Counted from the first letter of the stretch, positions 1 through 9,103 are shown. The stretch is 64,000 bases of DNA from Candidatus Accumulibacter affinis (GCA_016713625.1 JADJOT010000001.1:62001-126000), one strand, 5' to 3'. Notes: generated by a model from the sequence alone, not told the origin. Made by a program: numbers and translations.

Positions 1-278
1 GGCCAGTTCCACTCGAACTGATCGAGGGTCTTGAGCACCGGAAAGCGGGCGAGCGCTACCCGTCGCTGGATGCTGCGGTCTTCGCGGGCATGCGCTTCGC
101 CTTCGATCAGCCGCGCCAGATAGTCGACATGCGACCACTGCTCGGCTCCCGCTTCCTGGGCCAGGGGTTCGAAGCGTTCGAGCAGATAAGGCAATTTGAG
201 GAGCCCCAACTGCGCGCGTAGCGCATCGGTGCTGATCTGCACAGGGGAAGCCATCCGTCGGTCAATGCTCATCGCCAT
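1..278 (-). CDS. istB: IstB-like ATP-binding transposition helper, N-terminal part
   Basis: The ATPase partner of IstA in IS21-family transposition. Only about the first 92 residues lie in the window, and the Walker A region falls beyond the edge. The ATG at 278 corresponds to the start of the complete copy at 59922, whose encoded protein is nearly the same. In this copy a missing C in the run at 301-304 removes the istA frame that normally ends just inside istB, so istA reads straight into istB. Confidence 0.85.
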   Translation of the reverse strand, partial: MAMSIDRRMASPVQISTDALRAQLGLLKLPYLLERFEPLAQEAGAEQWSHVDYLARLIEGEAHAREDRSIQRRVALARFPVLKTLDQFEWNW

Positions 279-1732
279 GCCTTTCGTAGGGGGAGAGATC
301 GGGGCGGGGATCTCGATGTCCAGGAGATCCTGGCGGCGGGTGAGATGCAACGCCCCCGGCTCGGGGGTCTCGCGGGCCCGCATCTCCAGGATGTTGGCGA
401 TGTACTCGCAGCTGTAGGCGGCGAATTCAATGCCGTCCCGGATCGCTCGGTCGAGTGCATCGACGCCGTAGATTTCGCCGAGCGCGACGATCTTGCGCAG
501 GTGATGACGCGGGTTCATGCGGCGTTGCTCGATGCCTTCGAGATAGGCCTGGGCGTGCCGCGACAGGCTCAGAAACTGCACCAGCAAGCGCTGCTCACGG
601 GCCTTGCGCCGCTGGGCGAGCAGTTCCTTCGGATGATCGGGGTCCTCGATATCCTGGCGCCGATCGTAGCTGCGGACATGGCGAGCGACGAGCTTGTCCT
701 GGTGGTATATGCACACCCGATCCGGGTAAGCCTTCAGCGTCACGCGCTGACTCGCCAACTCGGCCGGCACCGAATAGTGGTTGGTGTCGAGCGCGACACG
801 GAACTGCTTTGAGACGCGCTGGCTCTGGATGCGACCGATGTCATAGGGCATGGGATTGAGGGGGTGCAACAGCGCCTGCTCTTCCTTGAAGCGATCCACC
901 GGTCGCTGGTGCGTTTCACCATGGATACGCACGTTGGCAATGCTCTCCAGCCACAACGCGGCGGCCGGGTTCACCGCGCTGAAGTCGAGCAAGTCCAGAC
1001 CGTTCAGGAAATTCTTCTTGATATAGCCCACGCCATTTTCGACGCGCCCTTTTTCGTTCCCCTTGGCCACGTTGCACGCCGAGATCCCGAACCCCCAATG
1101 CCGAGCGAAATCGACATAGCGGGGATTGAACGTCGGCGCTTCACCGACGACGCGGCGAAGTACCGCCGACTTCAGATTGTCGATCATCAAGCGACCCGGA
1201 CACCCCTGGAAGGCCGCGAACGCGTGCTCGTGGGCCGCGAGAAAGTGCTCCATGGTCTGCGAGACGGTGAATTCGACGTACATCAGACGGCTATGGCACA
1301 GCACCATGACGAAGAAGGACAGGCGTCGGCGCGTCGAACCGACGCCGATCGTTCCGTATTCCCCCAGTCCAGTTGGGCACATTCTCCGGGAGCAAAGGAG
1401 AGCTTGAGGAACGCCTGTCGGCGCACCGGCCGGACCTTGCGCACATAGCTCTTGACGATCGTGTAGCCGCCGGCGAAGCCGTCCTCGCGCAGACGCTGGT
1501 AGATCTGCTGCGCGCTGTAGGGATGGGTTTCCAGCAGGCGAACGATCTGGTCCTTGAACGGGTCGAGCTGACTGCTGCGCGGTGCGGGCTGCCGGGGATG
1601 GAACTGCGCGCAGCCCACCCACTTCGCCACCGTCTCGGCATGCAGATCGAGGGTACGGGCGGTCTGGGCGATAGTCAGCTGCTGCCGATCGTGGCAATCC
1701 TTGATCTTGCAGTACATCTCGTAATCGATCAT
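262..1732 (-). pseudogene. istA: IS21 transposase IstA, frame disrupted (or sequence error)
   Basis: DDE-type transposase of the IS21 family, about 490 residues when read across frames. The N-terminal helix-turn-helix segment and the start of the catalytic domain (QLDWGE in copy 2) run from 1732. The frame is lost at a run of five C at 1361-1365 where copy 2 has six. After that the second frame continues to the istB start without a stop, because a further C is missing at 301-304. The start ATG overlaps the stop of the preceding winged-helix ORF. Copy 2 is intact at both of these places but broken at two others, which suggests homopolymer miscalls. Confidence 0.8.
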
Positions 1733-2120
1733 GGCGTGCGTCCCAGGACGGCACGCAGCGCGCCGATGCGCAGAGCGATCTCGTCTGCCGCGAGGGTGCG
1801 CGCTTCGACCGGCCGGGGGGCATCCAGCGCCAGGACCTGGTAGAGCGGGCGTTGAAAGGCGATCAGTCCCGCCTGGACGAGATCGTCGCGGGCCTGATTC
1901 AGATGGGCAGAGGCCAATGACAGGGCGCGACCGACTGCGGCATCCGAGTAGTAGCTCAACCCCTGGACGTCGGCAACGGTCACCAGAAACAGATAGAGCG
2001 CCGCCGCCGGGGGTTACAGCGATCGAGGTAGCGCTCGCGCACCAGGCGGTGGTCGACCCAACTGAACTGGGGCGGTATCTGCCTGATCCGTTCCGGACAA
2101 AGCACTCGTTTGATCGTCAT
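1729..2120 (-). pseudogene. IS21-associated winged-helix protein, copy 1, frameshifted
   Basis: Counterpart of the 130-residue protein at 58077-58469. The C-terminal two thirds look like a winged-helix DNA-binding fold (short helices followed by a QAGLIAF-type wing). In copy 1 the G run at 2009-2013 (plus strand) is one base shorter than in copy 2 and splits the frame, leaving an 84-residue open segment. The end overlaps the istA start by 4 bp. A role as accessory DNA-binding or regulatory protein of the element is inferred from position only. Confidence 0.6.
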
Positions 2121-2228
2121 CACCCATCCTTCCAGCCAAGATATCGTGCCCCAGTTTTACCAGTCGCCGGGTGTTCCTGGCGATGTCATCCTGTAACGCA
2201 CTGCCGGTAAATTGGGCAATAAAACCAA

Positions 2229-2609
2229 TCAAAACAGCGGGTTGATCGCGCCAGACATCTTGTAACGCACTTTTCGGCGGTTCTTGAGATTCCTCAACGA
2301 TTTCAAGTGCTTGAGAGGGCAGACATCTTGTAACGCAAGCACCACCTGCGCTTCCACCTCGATTTCCCGTCGCGGTCGTCGCCAGTACCCCGGGTGCGCC
2401 GCCCGCCACGCCTGTACCCGCGCAACATTCTCCGGTCCGCGGAAGTAGTCCTGGTTCTCCGATTTGGCCAGCCAGGTGCGCCGGCTCGCCGTCTGGCTGG
2501 CCTTTCGACAAGGCGCTTCGGAACAGTATTTCTGGTGCGCTGCGTTGCGCGCATCGGCCTGGAAGACTTCTCCGCAAAACAGACAGTTGTGTGCCTTCTG
2601 GTGTGCCAT
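2229..2609 (-). CDS. IS21-associated zinc-ribbon protein, copy 1, shortened
   Basis: First gene of the element. The N-terminus has two Cys pairs (CLFC, later YC and PC) that resemble a small zinc-binding ribbon. A strong ribosome-binding site (GGAGGGTGAG) precedes the ATG at 2609. In copy 2 the same protein is 198 residues and continues through repeated ALQD motifs. Here one C fewer near 2320 shifts the frame and ends it at 126 residues. Function unknown; accessory to transposition or regulation is an inference from conservation within the element. Confidence 0.65.
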   Translation of the reverse strand: MAHQKAHNCLFCGEVFQADARNAAHQKYCSEAPCRKASQTASRRTWLAKSENQDYFRGPENVARVQAWRAAHPGYWRRPRREIEVEAQVVLALQDVCPLKHLKSLRNLKNRRKVRYKMSGAINPLF

Positions 2610-2830
2610 GGCTCACCCTCCTTGCACCGAATCATGCAATGCCTGCAGGCGCCGCCAGGCGCCATACGAGCACTATCGGAACGACAGGAAAGCGAACAAG
2701 GAAGAAAACGGAAGGGCGCGGAAGAAGACTCAGAAAACCATTGAAATGAAACCCGCTGAAGAAAATCGAGGAAGAAGAAACACGACTTTCAAACCGCCAG
2801 GTTTATGGGACTTTCAGAACGCCGCTGACA

Positions 2831-3340
2831 GCCGCGCCATCAGCCGGTCATGATTCACCCGGTCAAAGGAAACCGCGACACACTACCCATTCCGAAGACT
2901 CTCCCGACCAGGTCACCATCGTCCGTCCGGGCCACCCTTTTGCGGGCCGCGCCCTGCAGGTCTTGCGGTATACACGCCGAAGCAGCGGCCCTTATCTCTT
3001 GCTGATCCTGCCGGACCGGAGCCGGTCACTCATCCCCGCTGAGTGGACCGATTGGGGGGGCACCGACCAGACTCCCGTCAAGACACCCGACAGTAACGGA
3101 ACTCGCTTGGCTTCCTTATCAGACTTGCTCCGAACCCGCACTTTGGTTGACGCTCTTCTCCGCCGTCCATCGCCTTCTGAGGAGAATCATCATGCAACTG
3201 AGCCTGCCGTTCCTGGAGAACCCACCGCGCGACCCAAAGGTCTGGGAGGACCTCGACGAGGGGCATCGCGCCGCCATTGTCGACAAGCTGGCGCAACTGA
3301 TCGCCAAGACCGAAACGGGAAAGGAGGAACCCAGCCATGA
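2831..3340 (+). pseudogene. 5'-truncated accessory gene of a serine recombinase module (DUF5372-like)
   Basis: A reading frame open from the IS boundary at 2831 with no start codon encodes a protein with GHPFAG, a YLLLILPD strand-like segment and IPAEWTDW. This resembles the small proteins found upstream of large serine recombinases (DUF5372-like, from memory). The 5' end was evidently removed by IS21 copy 1. It overlaps the next small gene, so the true C-terminal end may be earlier than 3340. Confidence 0.5.
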
Positions 3341-3344
3341 GTGA
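3192..3344 (+). CDS. small protein preceding serine recombinase
   Basis: A 50-residue ORF starting MQLSLPFLENPP, with a good ribosome-binding site (GAGGAGA) 6 to 8 bases before the ATG at 3192. Its stop lies 8 bp inside the recombinase start, so the two are probably translationally coupled. It is acidic and helical in the second half. Short ORFs of this kind commonly sit before recombinases of this module type; the function is unknown. Confidence 0.6.
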   Translation: MQLSLPFLENPPRDPKVWEDLDEGHRAAIVDKLAQLIAKTETGKEEPSHE

Positions 3345-5548
3345 CGACAGCAAAATCGGTAAGACCCATTTGCAGCGGGCCGCCGTCGTCTATATTCGTC
3401 AATCATCTGCCGCTCAGGTTGAGCACAACCGCGAATCCACCGCCCGTCAGTACGCACTTGCCGACCGCGCCGTGGCGCTCGGCTGGGCACGCGACCAGGT
3501 CATCGTCATCGACCAGGATCTTGGCCTTTCCGGCGCCAGTGCGGCACAGCGTTCCGGCTTTGTCCAATTGACCACCGAAGTCGCCCTGGGTCATGTCGGG
3601 ATGGTTCTGGGTCTGGAAGTCTCCCGTCTGGCGCGCAATAATGCCGACTGGTATCGCTTGCTCGACCTCTGTGGCATGACCGATACCTTGATCGGTGATG
3701 CTGATGGGCTTTATCATCCTGGACTATTCAACGATCGTCTCGTACTGGGGCTCAAAGGCACCATGAGCGAAGCCGAACTTCATATCCTGCGCGCACGGCT
3801 CGACGGTGGCATCCGCAACAAGGCCGCCCGCGGCGAACTGCGTCGTGGCGTACCGATCGGCTTCGTCTGGGGCGAAGAGGAAGGGAGATACGCTTTGATC
3901 CCGATGCGGCGGTGGTCGCCGCGATCCGCTCGGTGTTCGAGCAGTTTGCCGAACTGGGTTCGGCACGCCGGGTCTGGCTCTGGTTTCACACCGAGGGCCT
4001 GAATTTCCCGCTGCGCTTCAACCAGACCGACGAGATACGCTGGACACCGCCGACTTATACGGCCATCCACCACATCCTCCACGAATCCCGTATACGCGGG
4101 CGCCTACTGCTATGGAAAACCCGGAATGAGCGGTATGTGGATGAGCAGGGGCAGATCAGGAAGCGCATCCGCCAACTGCCGCAAGCGGATTGGGCGGTTC
4201 TGATCCCCGAGCACCACCCGGGGTATCTCGATTGGGTCACTTACGAGGCCAATCAGGCCCGTCTTGACGGCAATACCCGACCCCAGCCCCACCAGGCGGG
4301 TGGCGCTCTGCGGGAAGGGACGGCCTTGCTGCAAGGCCTCGCGATCTGCGGACACTGCGGCCGTCATCTGCGCACCCACTATCGCGGCCGCAACGTCACG
4401 CCAGGCTACCACTGTGCCGGTAAGGACATCGTCGGCGGACGCGGCGTTATACTGCCTCAGCGTCGGTGGCGTGCAGATCGATGAAGCGGTCAGCGAGGCT
4501 TTTCTGGAAGTCCTGGAGCCCGCCGGGGTGCAAGCGGCCTTGCTCGCTGCGCAGCAGTACGAAGCCGATCGGGATGCGGCACTGGCGCAGTGGCAACTGG
4601 CCGTCGAGCGCGCCCGCTATGAGGCCGAGAAAGCCGGAACGGCGATACCGTGCAGTCGAGCCAGAAAACCGCCTAGTAGCGCGCGGACTCGAAAGCGAGT
4701 GGGAGCAGCGCTTACGAGAAGTCGATCAGGCGCGGGCCGAACTGACCCGTCGTCAACAGCAACGCCCAGCCGCATTGACCGCTGGCGAGCAGCAGGCGCT
4801 GTTGGCGCTCGGCCAGGATCTCAAGCGCGTCTGGTTCGCCCCCACGACTACGCCCCGCGACCAGAAGGAACTCCTGCGCAGCCTGGTAGAAGAAGTCATC
4901 ATCGCCGTTTTCCGCGACGACTACCGGGCTCATCTGACTCTGCGCTGGCGTGGTGGCCAACTGACCGAACTGGATGTCCATTTGCCGCGCTCTCGCCCGG
5001 CCACCGTTCGCACCGATGAAGAAACCTTGGCACTCCTGCGCCGTTTGGCAGCTCGCCACCCGGACGAGGTCATCGCCGGCATTCTCAATCGGCAAGGCCG
5101 AACGACGGCACAAAGCTTGCCCTTTACGGCCAACCTGGTGGGCAATACCCGCCGGCATTGGAACATTCCTCGCTACGAGCCCCCCGCAGAGCAGCCCGTG
5201 GGTGAGCTTATGAGCATCAAACAGGCCGCTGTTGTCCTGAACATGGCACCCTCGACGCTTCATCGCTGGGTCAACGACGGATTTGTCGTCGGCGAGCAGG
5301 TCACGCCCGGTGCGCCCTGGCAAATTCGTATGTCCGATGACCTTGCCCGTCAATTTGTCGAGGACGCACCCGAAGGCTATGTCGTGATGCAAGAGGCCAC
5401 TAAGCGGCTCGGGGTGTCACGCCAGACCGTCTTGCAGCGTGTCAAACGTGGCGAACTCGAAGCCGTTCATGTCTGCCAGGGACGCAGAAAAGGTTTACGA
5501 ATCCGGGTGATAGATGACAAACCCGACCTCTTTTCCCATACCTCATGA
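3337..5548 (+). pseudogene. large serine recombinase, several frameshifts
   Basis: Site-specific DNA recombinase of the resolvase/invertase superfamily. The N-terminal catalytic domain begins at 3337 with VVYIRQSS (nucleophile Ser within the YIRQS motif) and continues to about 3890. A recombinase domain and a zinc-ribbon-like CGHCGRH segment follow, then a coiled-coil region, and the C-terminus carries two helix-turn-helix-like blocks (TLHRWVNDG and VSRQTVLQR). The frame changes three times, near 3883 (G run), near 4450 and near 4636 (extra G). Read across these it would be about 735 residues, consistent with a complete large serine recombinase. A decayed gene and sequence errors are both possible. 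Confidence 0.75.
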
Positions 5549-5559
5549 ACCAGGGGGCA

Positions 5560-6114
5560 TTATGAAGCCGCATCCAAGAAGGCTTGCAGGTCCATATCCA
5601 CCACCCAGTTGAAGCCTGCTTGGATGTTGGCCTGGACGGCGCGGACGGCTTGGTGGGCCGAGCGCTTGGGGCGGAATCCGTAGCTGTGGGTGTTGAAGTG
5701 GGGTTCCCATTGCGCCGAGACAACTTGCGCGATGGCTTGCTGGATGAAGCGGTCCAACACCGTCGGGATGCCCCAAGGGCGCTTTTTCCCGTCCGCCTTC
5801 TCGATTTCCACGCGCTTGACCGGTTGCGGGCAGTAGCAGCCCACTTCCAGTTGCTCGCGGATTTCCGGCCAGTGGTGCCGGAGGTAATCCGGTAGTGCTT
5901 CGACGGTCATGCCGTCGAGACCCGGCGCGCCTTTGTTCTGGCGCACTTGCTTCAGGACGCGTCGCAAATTGGCCCGATCCAGCACTTGGGCCAGCAACGC
6001 CTGGGGAGGAATCGGCTCGGGGGTCCCTGACAAACCAGCGACGAGTTCATCCTGCGGTGTAGCCGCAGCTTGCGTAAGCAAGTGGTCAGATGCGATCCCG
6101 TCTCTCTTCGTCAT
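5560..6114 (-). pseudogene. ltrA: group II intron reverse transcriptase/maturase, N-terminal fragment
   Basis: Encodes the start of an LtrA-type protein. KGAPGLDGMT, KKRPWGIPT, the YGFRPKRSAHQAV motif and WVVDMDL are the classic RT blocks 0 to 3. The protein ends with a short unrelated tail soon after block 3, so the YADD catalytic block, maturase and endonuclease parts are gone. The start MTKRDG at 6114 is preceded by GGCGAAGGACC. It cannot be an active maturase. Confidence 0.85.
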
Positions 6115-6520
6115 GGTCCTTCGCCTTTCATCGTTCGGGCCTTCGGTGGGAAGCGCCACCTACTATGCCCTCGGCTGACTTCTCTACGGTATTCAGCGCC
6201 AGTCACCCAACGCCCAGCCTCGGTCCTCTGAGGCACCGGGGAGATCTCCCGGGGTAAGACTCGTTACCTTCGCTGCATAGACGCCGGATTTACAAAATGC
6301 ACCCCAACCGCAGATGGAGGGCTTCGCGGTCACGTGCCCGCTCGCCCCAGATGCATCACGCCTGATATCCGGTTTTTGTTCATCGCCCCGCAGCTTTGGA
6401 TTGGGCTTCCTCCAGACCCCGCCTCGCGGCGACGCCCTTGCCCTTCTCCTTGCCTTCGGCTCTGCGAAAACCTGGCCATATGACTTTCACCTAAGAAGTA
6501 ACGCGCCATGCCCGGCGCAC
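5563..6520 (-). mobile_element. group II intron, 3'-truncated
   Basis: The 5' end at 6520 reads GTGCGCCGGGCATGG on the minus strand, a typical bacterial group II intron start, and is followed by about 400 bases of structured RNA sequence and then the maturase ORF. The intron stops abruptly near 5563, inside the reverse transcriptase domain and 15 bp after the serine recombinase stop. Domains V and VI are therefore missing. Insertion directly downstream of a strong stem-loop in an integron attC site is the habit of group IIC-attC introns. Confidence 0.75.
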
Positions 6521-6574
6521 ACGTGGACTTCACCGGCTCGCCGAAGGCGAGTCCGGTGCAAGACAGGGTTAGGC
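6521..6574 (-). other. partial integron attC site interrupted by group II intron
   Basis: On the minus strand, GCCTAAC (6574-6568) is followed by a near-perfect stem of about 12 bp (6531-6558, TTC loop) and then the intron 5' end. This fits the first half of an attC recombination site at the end of the upstream cassette. The matching GTTRRRY core on the other side was lost with the intron 3' half. Confidence 0.6.
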
Positions 6575-6621
6575 CACACTGCGCCGGTACTCCAGGTGCA
6601 GGAATAGCCTGCGGATTCGTT

Positions 6622-7548
6622 CTATAGCGACACGTAGACGGCGATCGGATCGATCACCACTTCCCGCTCGATCTTTCCCGACAGGGAGGATTCCATTGCT
6701 GCAATATGATCAACCATATTGGTAACGGCTTCCTTCATATTCGCCGGCTTGAAGTCCGGCCCTGCGGTCTTGGTGTTCGTAGGAATCGCCGTCTGCGTTA
6801 CGAGCCCGAGAACTACCAATGACTTCTCGGTCTTCCTGGAGTACTTTCGGATCAGCAACCCTTCAGGCTCGCGAAGACAGTCGCGTTTGAGGGGAGTTGA
6901 GTAAAGCAGATCATCGACGCGCTGCTGAACTTCCAACTGATCTGAAAAGGCGAAGTTAGTCAACAGTGATAAGTTCTCCAAGAATTTTGGGTCTTGATAG
7001 AGGCCCGAGGCCTTTGCTAAATGGGCGGCATCCGTCAATTCCTTTGCTTGCTTCGTAAGTTGCGCCAACTTTGTCTTGTCCTTCAATCCTGTCTTTGCGG
7101 CCTCAAGGGCCGCATGTGCAGCCTGTATGTTCTCATTATTCGTCACGTACGCCAATGCCTCGCCGATTCGATTGAACATGCCCAGTAGGTTGTTCAACTT
7201 CTCTGCATCAATGAAACTCGCTGGTGCCGCGACCCTTATGAAAGACTTTAGGACTTGGTTGGATGATCCGGGTGCATTAACTACATTTACGACTTGGCCT
7301 GACGCTAAGAGCTTGTCCTCGAAAAGGGCAAGAGCATGATCATGAAGTACGCGACGCTCTACGGATGTGCTGGAGCGCTTCATGGCATCCGCGAGTACCT
7401 TGCCGCTTGCTACGGGGCCCTTCTGGGTTTCTGATTCTTCGCTTGCGGAACTCGTCTCGGTCAGCAAGTATTCGGTTAGACCTTCGAGCACCTGTGATGA
7501 CAAGGAGTAGAGCTTCTGCTCATCTAGGTAGAGAATGCTTCGAATCAC
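6622..7548 (-). CDS. integron cassette protein, DUF6414-like
   Basis: A 308-residue soluble protein starting IRSILYLDEQKLYSL. It has no signal peptide or membrane helix; the middle is helical (residues about 120-200) and the C-terminus is rich in beta strands. The N-terminal block LYSLSSQVLEGLTEYLL resembles DUF6414 proteins, from memory and unverified. The start is GTG at 7548, which overlaps the TGA of the 42-residue membrane gene, so it should be co-translated. Base composition is clearly AT-richer than the chromosome, indicating transfer. It is the last of three genes in one integron cassette. Function unknown; a defence or stress role is only a guess from context. Confidence 0.6.
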   Translation of the reverse strand: MIRSILYLDEQKLYSLSSQVLEGLTEYLLTETSSASEESETQKGPVASGKVLADAMKRSSTSVERRVLHDHALALFEDKLLASGQVVNVVNAPGSSNQVLKSFIRVAAPASFIDAEKLNNLLGMFNRIGEALAYVTNNENIQAAHAALEAAKTGLKDKTKLAQLTKQAKELTDAAHLAKASGLYQDPKFLENLSLLTNFAFSDQLEVQQRVDDLLYSTPLKRDCLREPEGLLIRKYSRKTEKSLVVLGLVTQTAIPTNTKTAGPDFKPANMKEAVTNMVDHIAAMESSLSGKIEREVVIDPIAVYVSL

Positions 7549-7673
7549 TTTGCCCGCCTTCCGATATAATTATCGTAGTACTTCTTTCGCGTATCAATGT
7601 ATGACCAAATGACTACACCGAGCCCGAGAATTATCCCGATTCCAACGACAGTGAATATGATATTTGCAGTCAT
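7545..7673 (-). CDS. 42-residue single-pass membrane protein
   Basis: A short ORF that begins with a hydrophobic stretch (MTANIIFTVVGIGIILGLGV and three more apolar residues), followed by a basic, tyrosine-rich tail (DTRKKYYDNY). This predicts an N-out/C-in single helix. Its ATG at 7673 overlaps the stop of the upstream membrane gene (ATGA), and its stop overlaps the GTG start of the downstream gene. Those two couplings are the main evidence that it is real. Function unknown; it may link the four-helix protein and the soluble protein at the membrane. Confidence 0.7.
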   Translation of the reverse strand: MTANIIFTVVGIGIILGLGVVIWSYIDTRKKYYDNYIGRRAK

Positions 7674-8077
7674 GGTGTGCCCTTCACTGTTGCTGTCAGG
7701 CGGTGGAGAATGCTGAGACTAAGTAGGAATGAGGTTACAGCCAACATTGCAACACATATCAACAAGGAATTGGCGTTTACGAGCTTTGGATTCTTTTCAG
7801 CAAGCAGTAAAACGGCAAATAAGACGCTGTACAGTGCAATGAATATTACAGATACTCCGTTCTGAACAGTCTTCCAAGATTTGTTTTGCGCAGACACGTG
7901 CTCCAGTTCATTGATGTTTGAAATGTGCAGAACCAGTCCAAACGCTACGAAGTCGGTCGCAGCAAAAGGCAAGACCACTTCGTTGCTTGCGATTGACCAA
8001 ACAAGTAGGCGCGAAAGTATTGGTATCAGTCCGACGAGCACTGTGTAAGCGAGCCACTTGCTCTTGGAGTTCTTCAT
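7670..8077 (-). CDS. four-helix integral membrane protein, cassette gene
   Basis: A 135-residue protein with four predicted membrane segments, around residues 9-29, 36-52, 75-95 and 103-124, with a short basic N-terminus (MKNSKSKW) that should stay cytoplasmic. It is the first gene of the three-gene cassette, directly after attC at 8107-8193. It is AT-rich compared with the chromosome. No enzymatic motif is visible. It overlaps the next gene by 4 bp. Confidence 0.65.
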   Translation of the reverse strand: MKNSKSKWLAYTVLVGLIPILSRLLVWSIASNEVVLPFAATDFVAFGLVLHISNINELEHVSAQNKSWKTVQNGVSVIFIALYSVLFAVLLLAEKNPKLVNANSLLICVAMLAVTSFLLSLSILHRLTATVKGTP

Positions 8078-8106
8078 AGGGACGGCGGAAAGGTGCTTGT
8101 TGTGTG

Positions 8107-8193
8107 GCCTAACGTAGAGCTAACCGGCGCTGCGCGGCTTTATCGCGCAGCGTCCAGCGACTGAAAGGAGCAAGGTTGAGCGCCGGGTTGGGC
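8107..8193 (-). other. integron attC recombination site
   Basis: Bounded by GCCCAAC (8193-8187) and GTTAGGC (8113-8107) on the minus strand, the paired inverse-core and core sites of an attC. The interior is an imperfect palindrome with a strong GCGCTGCGCG/CGCGCAGCG stem (about 8127-8152). It separates the 91-residue cassette gene from the three-gene cassette and shows that both were captured by an integron. Confidence 0.8.
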
Positions 8194-8319
8194 GTCCGGT
8201 TCGTCCAAGAAGCTCGGCACAGCGGGACACGCACCACGACGGACAGTGGCAAATGCTCCGGACAAGGAAATAGGAAACCCATGTAAGCAACTGGAAGTTT
8301 ACAAGAGCCGACGTGGTGC

Positions 8320-8595
8320 TCAGAGCCCATTAGCTTCAACCATGGCGACGTACTGTCGCATGGCCGAGCAGTAGTTGCGGATGGTTCTCTCCTTCCTCTT
8401 ACCGCTGATACTTCTGGCAATGTTGCACACGTCAATTTCGGTTCGAAGTTTCGCAGGCGTGATGTCTGAGTCGATGAGCTTAGCGACGCTGTTTAAGTAC
8501 GAGATGTATGAAGCAGGCGACGATGCGACAACATCATTGGAACCAACCCCTCGGCGAGCGATGAAGTCGAGAAACCGGTCTGCGTGCTGGATCAT
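8320..8595 (-). CDS. first cassette ORF, hypothetical protein
   Basis: A 91-residue protein starting MIQHADRFLDFIARRG. The ATG at 8595 is preceded by AAGGAAAC at a good distance, whereas a longer frame from 8625 would need a TTG inside the attI core. The C-terminal half (AKLRTEIDVCNIARSI, TIRNYCSAMRQYV) is helical and resembles the N-terminal SAM-like domain of tyrosine recombinases or a small DNA-binding fold, without a catalytic domain. It is the cassette nearest attI, hence the most recently captured and probably best expressed. Function unknown. Confidence 0.55.
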   Translation of the reverse strand: MIQHADRFLDFIARRGVGSNDVVASSPASYISYLNSVAKLIDSDITPAKLRTEIDVCNIARSISGKRKERTIRNYCSAMRQYVAMVEANGL

Positions 8596-8613
8596 TTCGT
8601 TTCCTTGTAAGAC

Positions 8614-8690
8614 GCCCAACGTCAAGTAGCAGTCCTACTTGACGCAAAGCTTTGCGTCGTTATACTGTAGGAATGTACAGCTCTCGGAAA
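8614..8690. other. integron attI site with tandem palindromes
   Basis: The core site GTTGGGC (minus strand, 8620-8614) marks the junction with the first cassette. Next to it are a perfect 10-bp inverted repeat with 5-base loop (8620-8644) and an 18-bp perfect palindrome, GACGCAAAGCTTTGCGTC (8641-8658). They lie between the cassettes and the divergent intI fragment, the position of attI. Integrase binding to these repeats is inferred. Confidence 0.65.
8639..8680 (+). promoter_or_regulatory. intI promoter with LexA box
   Basis: TTGACG (8639-8644) and TATACT (8661-8666) are separated by 16 bp, a near-consensus sigma-70 promoter reading towards intI. A LexA-type operator CTGTAGGAATGTACAG (8665-8680, CTG-N10-CAG) begins within the -10 element. 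SOS control of integron integrases through such boxes is known in other integrons. Here only an intI fragment remains downstream. Confidence 0.75.
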
Positions 8691-8718
8691 AATCTCAGAC
8701 AAAACAGTGAGGTGCGCC

Positions 8719-8898
8719 ATGGACCCGTCCACTAAAATTTCCGGCAATTGCGTCAATGCCCTCCCGGCTCCGCCACCGCCCCGGCGGCTGCTCGATCAGC
8801 TCAGCGACCGCATCCAGTTCAAGCATCATAGCATACGCACGGAAGAGGCCTACAGCGGCTGGGTGCGACGTTTCATCCTCTTTCACAACAAGCGGCGG
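8719..8898 (+). pseudogene. intI: integron integrase, N-terminal fragment
   Basis: About 60 residues ending RFILFHNKRR match the N-terminal DNA-binding domain of IntI tyrosine recombinases (LLDQLSDRI, SIRTEEAY, WVRRFILFH). Homology stops at about 8898 and no catalytic residues follow. The fragment diverges from the cassette genes with attI between, the normal integron layout. Cassettes can no longer be moved by this copy in cis. Confidence 0.8.
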
Positions 8899-9103
8899 TT
8901 TCGGGGACGGCATACCTGCTTACCGCTGCAGCTTCCCTGGCGAGCTTCGACACTTCTCGGTTTTTCGTTGGGGAATGCGCATTTGCGTGGGCTGTCCCAG
9001 TAAAATCCGGGAAGGAAGTGCCCGCGACCCGCGTCGGCGGCTCCCGCGAGCCGGTCATCGTTCCCTCGGCAAGCTGCCGTAACCCACTCTGATAGCCAAG
9101 GCC

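Larger units (their letters stand above)
1..2830 (-). mobile_element. IS21-type insertion element, copy 1 (truncated by window edge)
   Basis: Minus-strand element carrying, in transcription order, a zinc-ribbon ORF, a winged-helix ORF, istA and the start of istB. It matches the second copy at 57366-61555 gene for gene, in opposite orientation. The outer end at 2820-2830 reads (reverse complement) TGTCAGCGGCG, one base different from the TGTGAGCGGCG terminus of copy 2. The two copies are similar but not identical; for example istA C-termini differ at several residues. The element cuts the gene that follows at 2831. Confidence 0.9.

Noticed and set aside
8109..8435. 108-codon minus-strand frame across attC
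   Set aside because: It spans the attC stem and the end of the first cassette gene; no start signal or conserved features.
8596..8625. Upstream extension of the first cassette ORF to 8625
   Set aside because: It would start with TTG inside the attI core site; the ATG at 8595 has a better ribosome-binding site.
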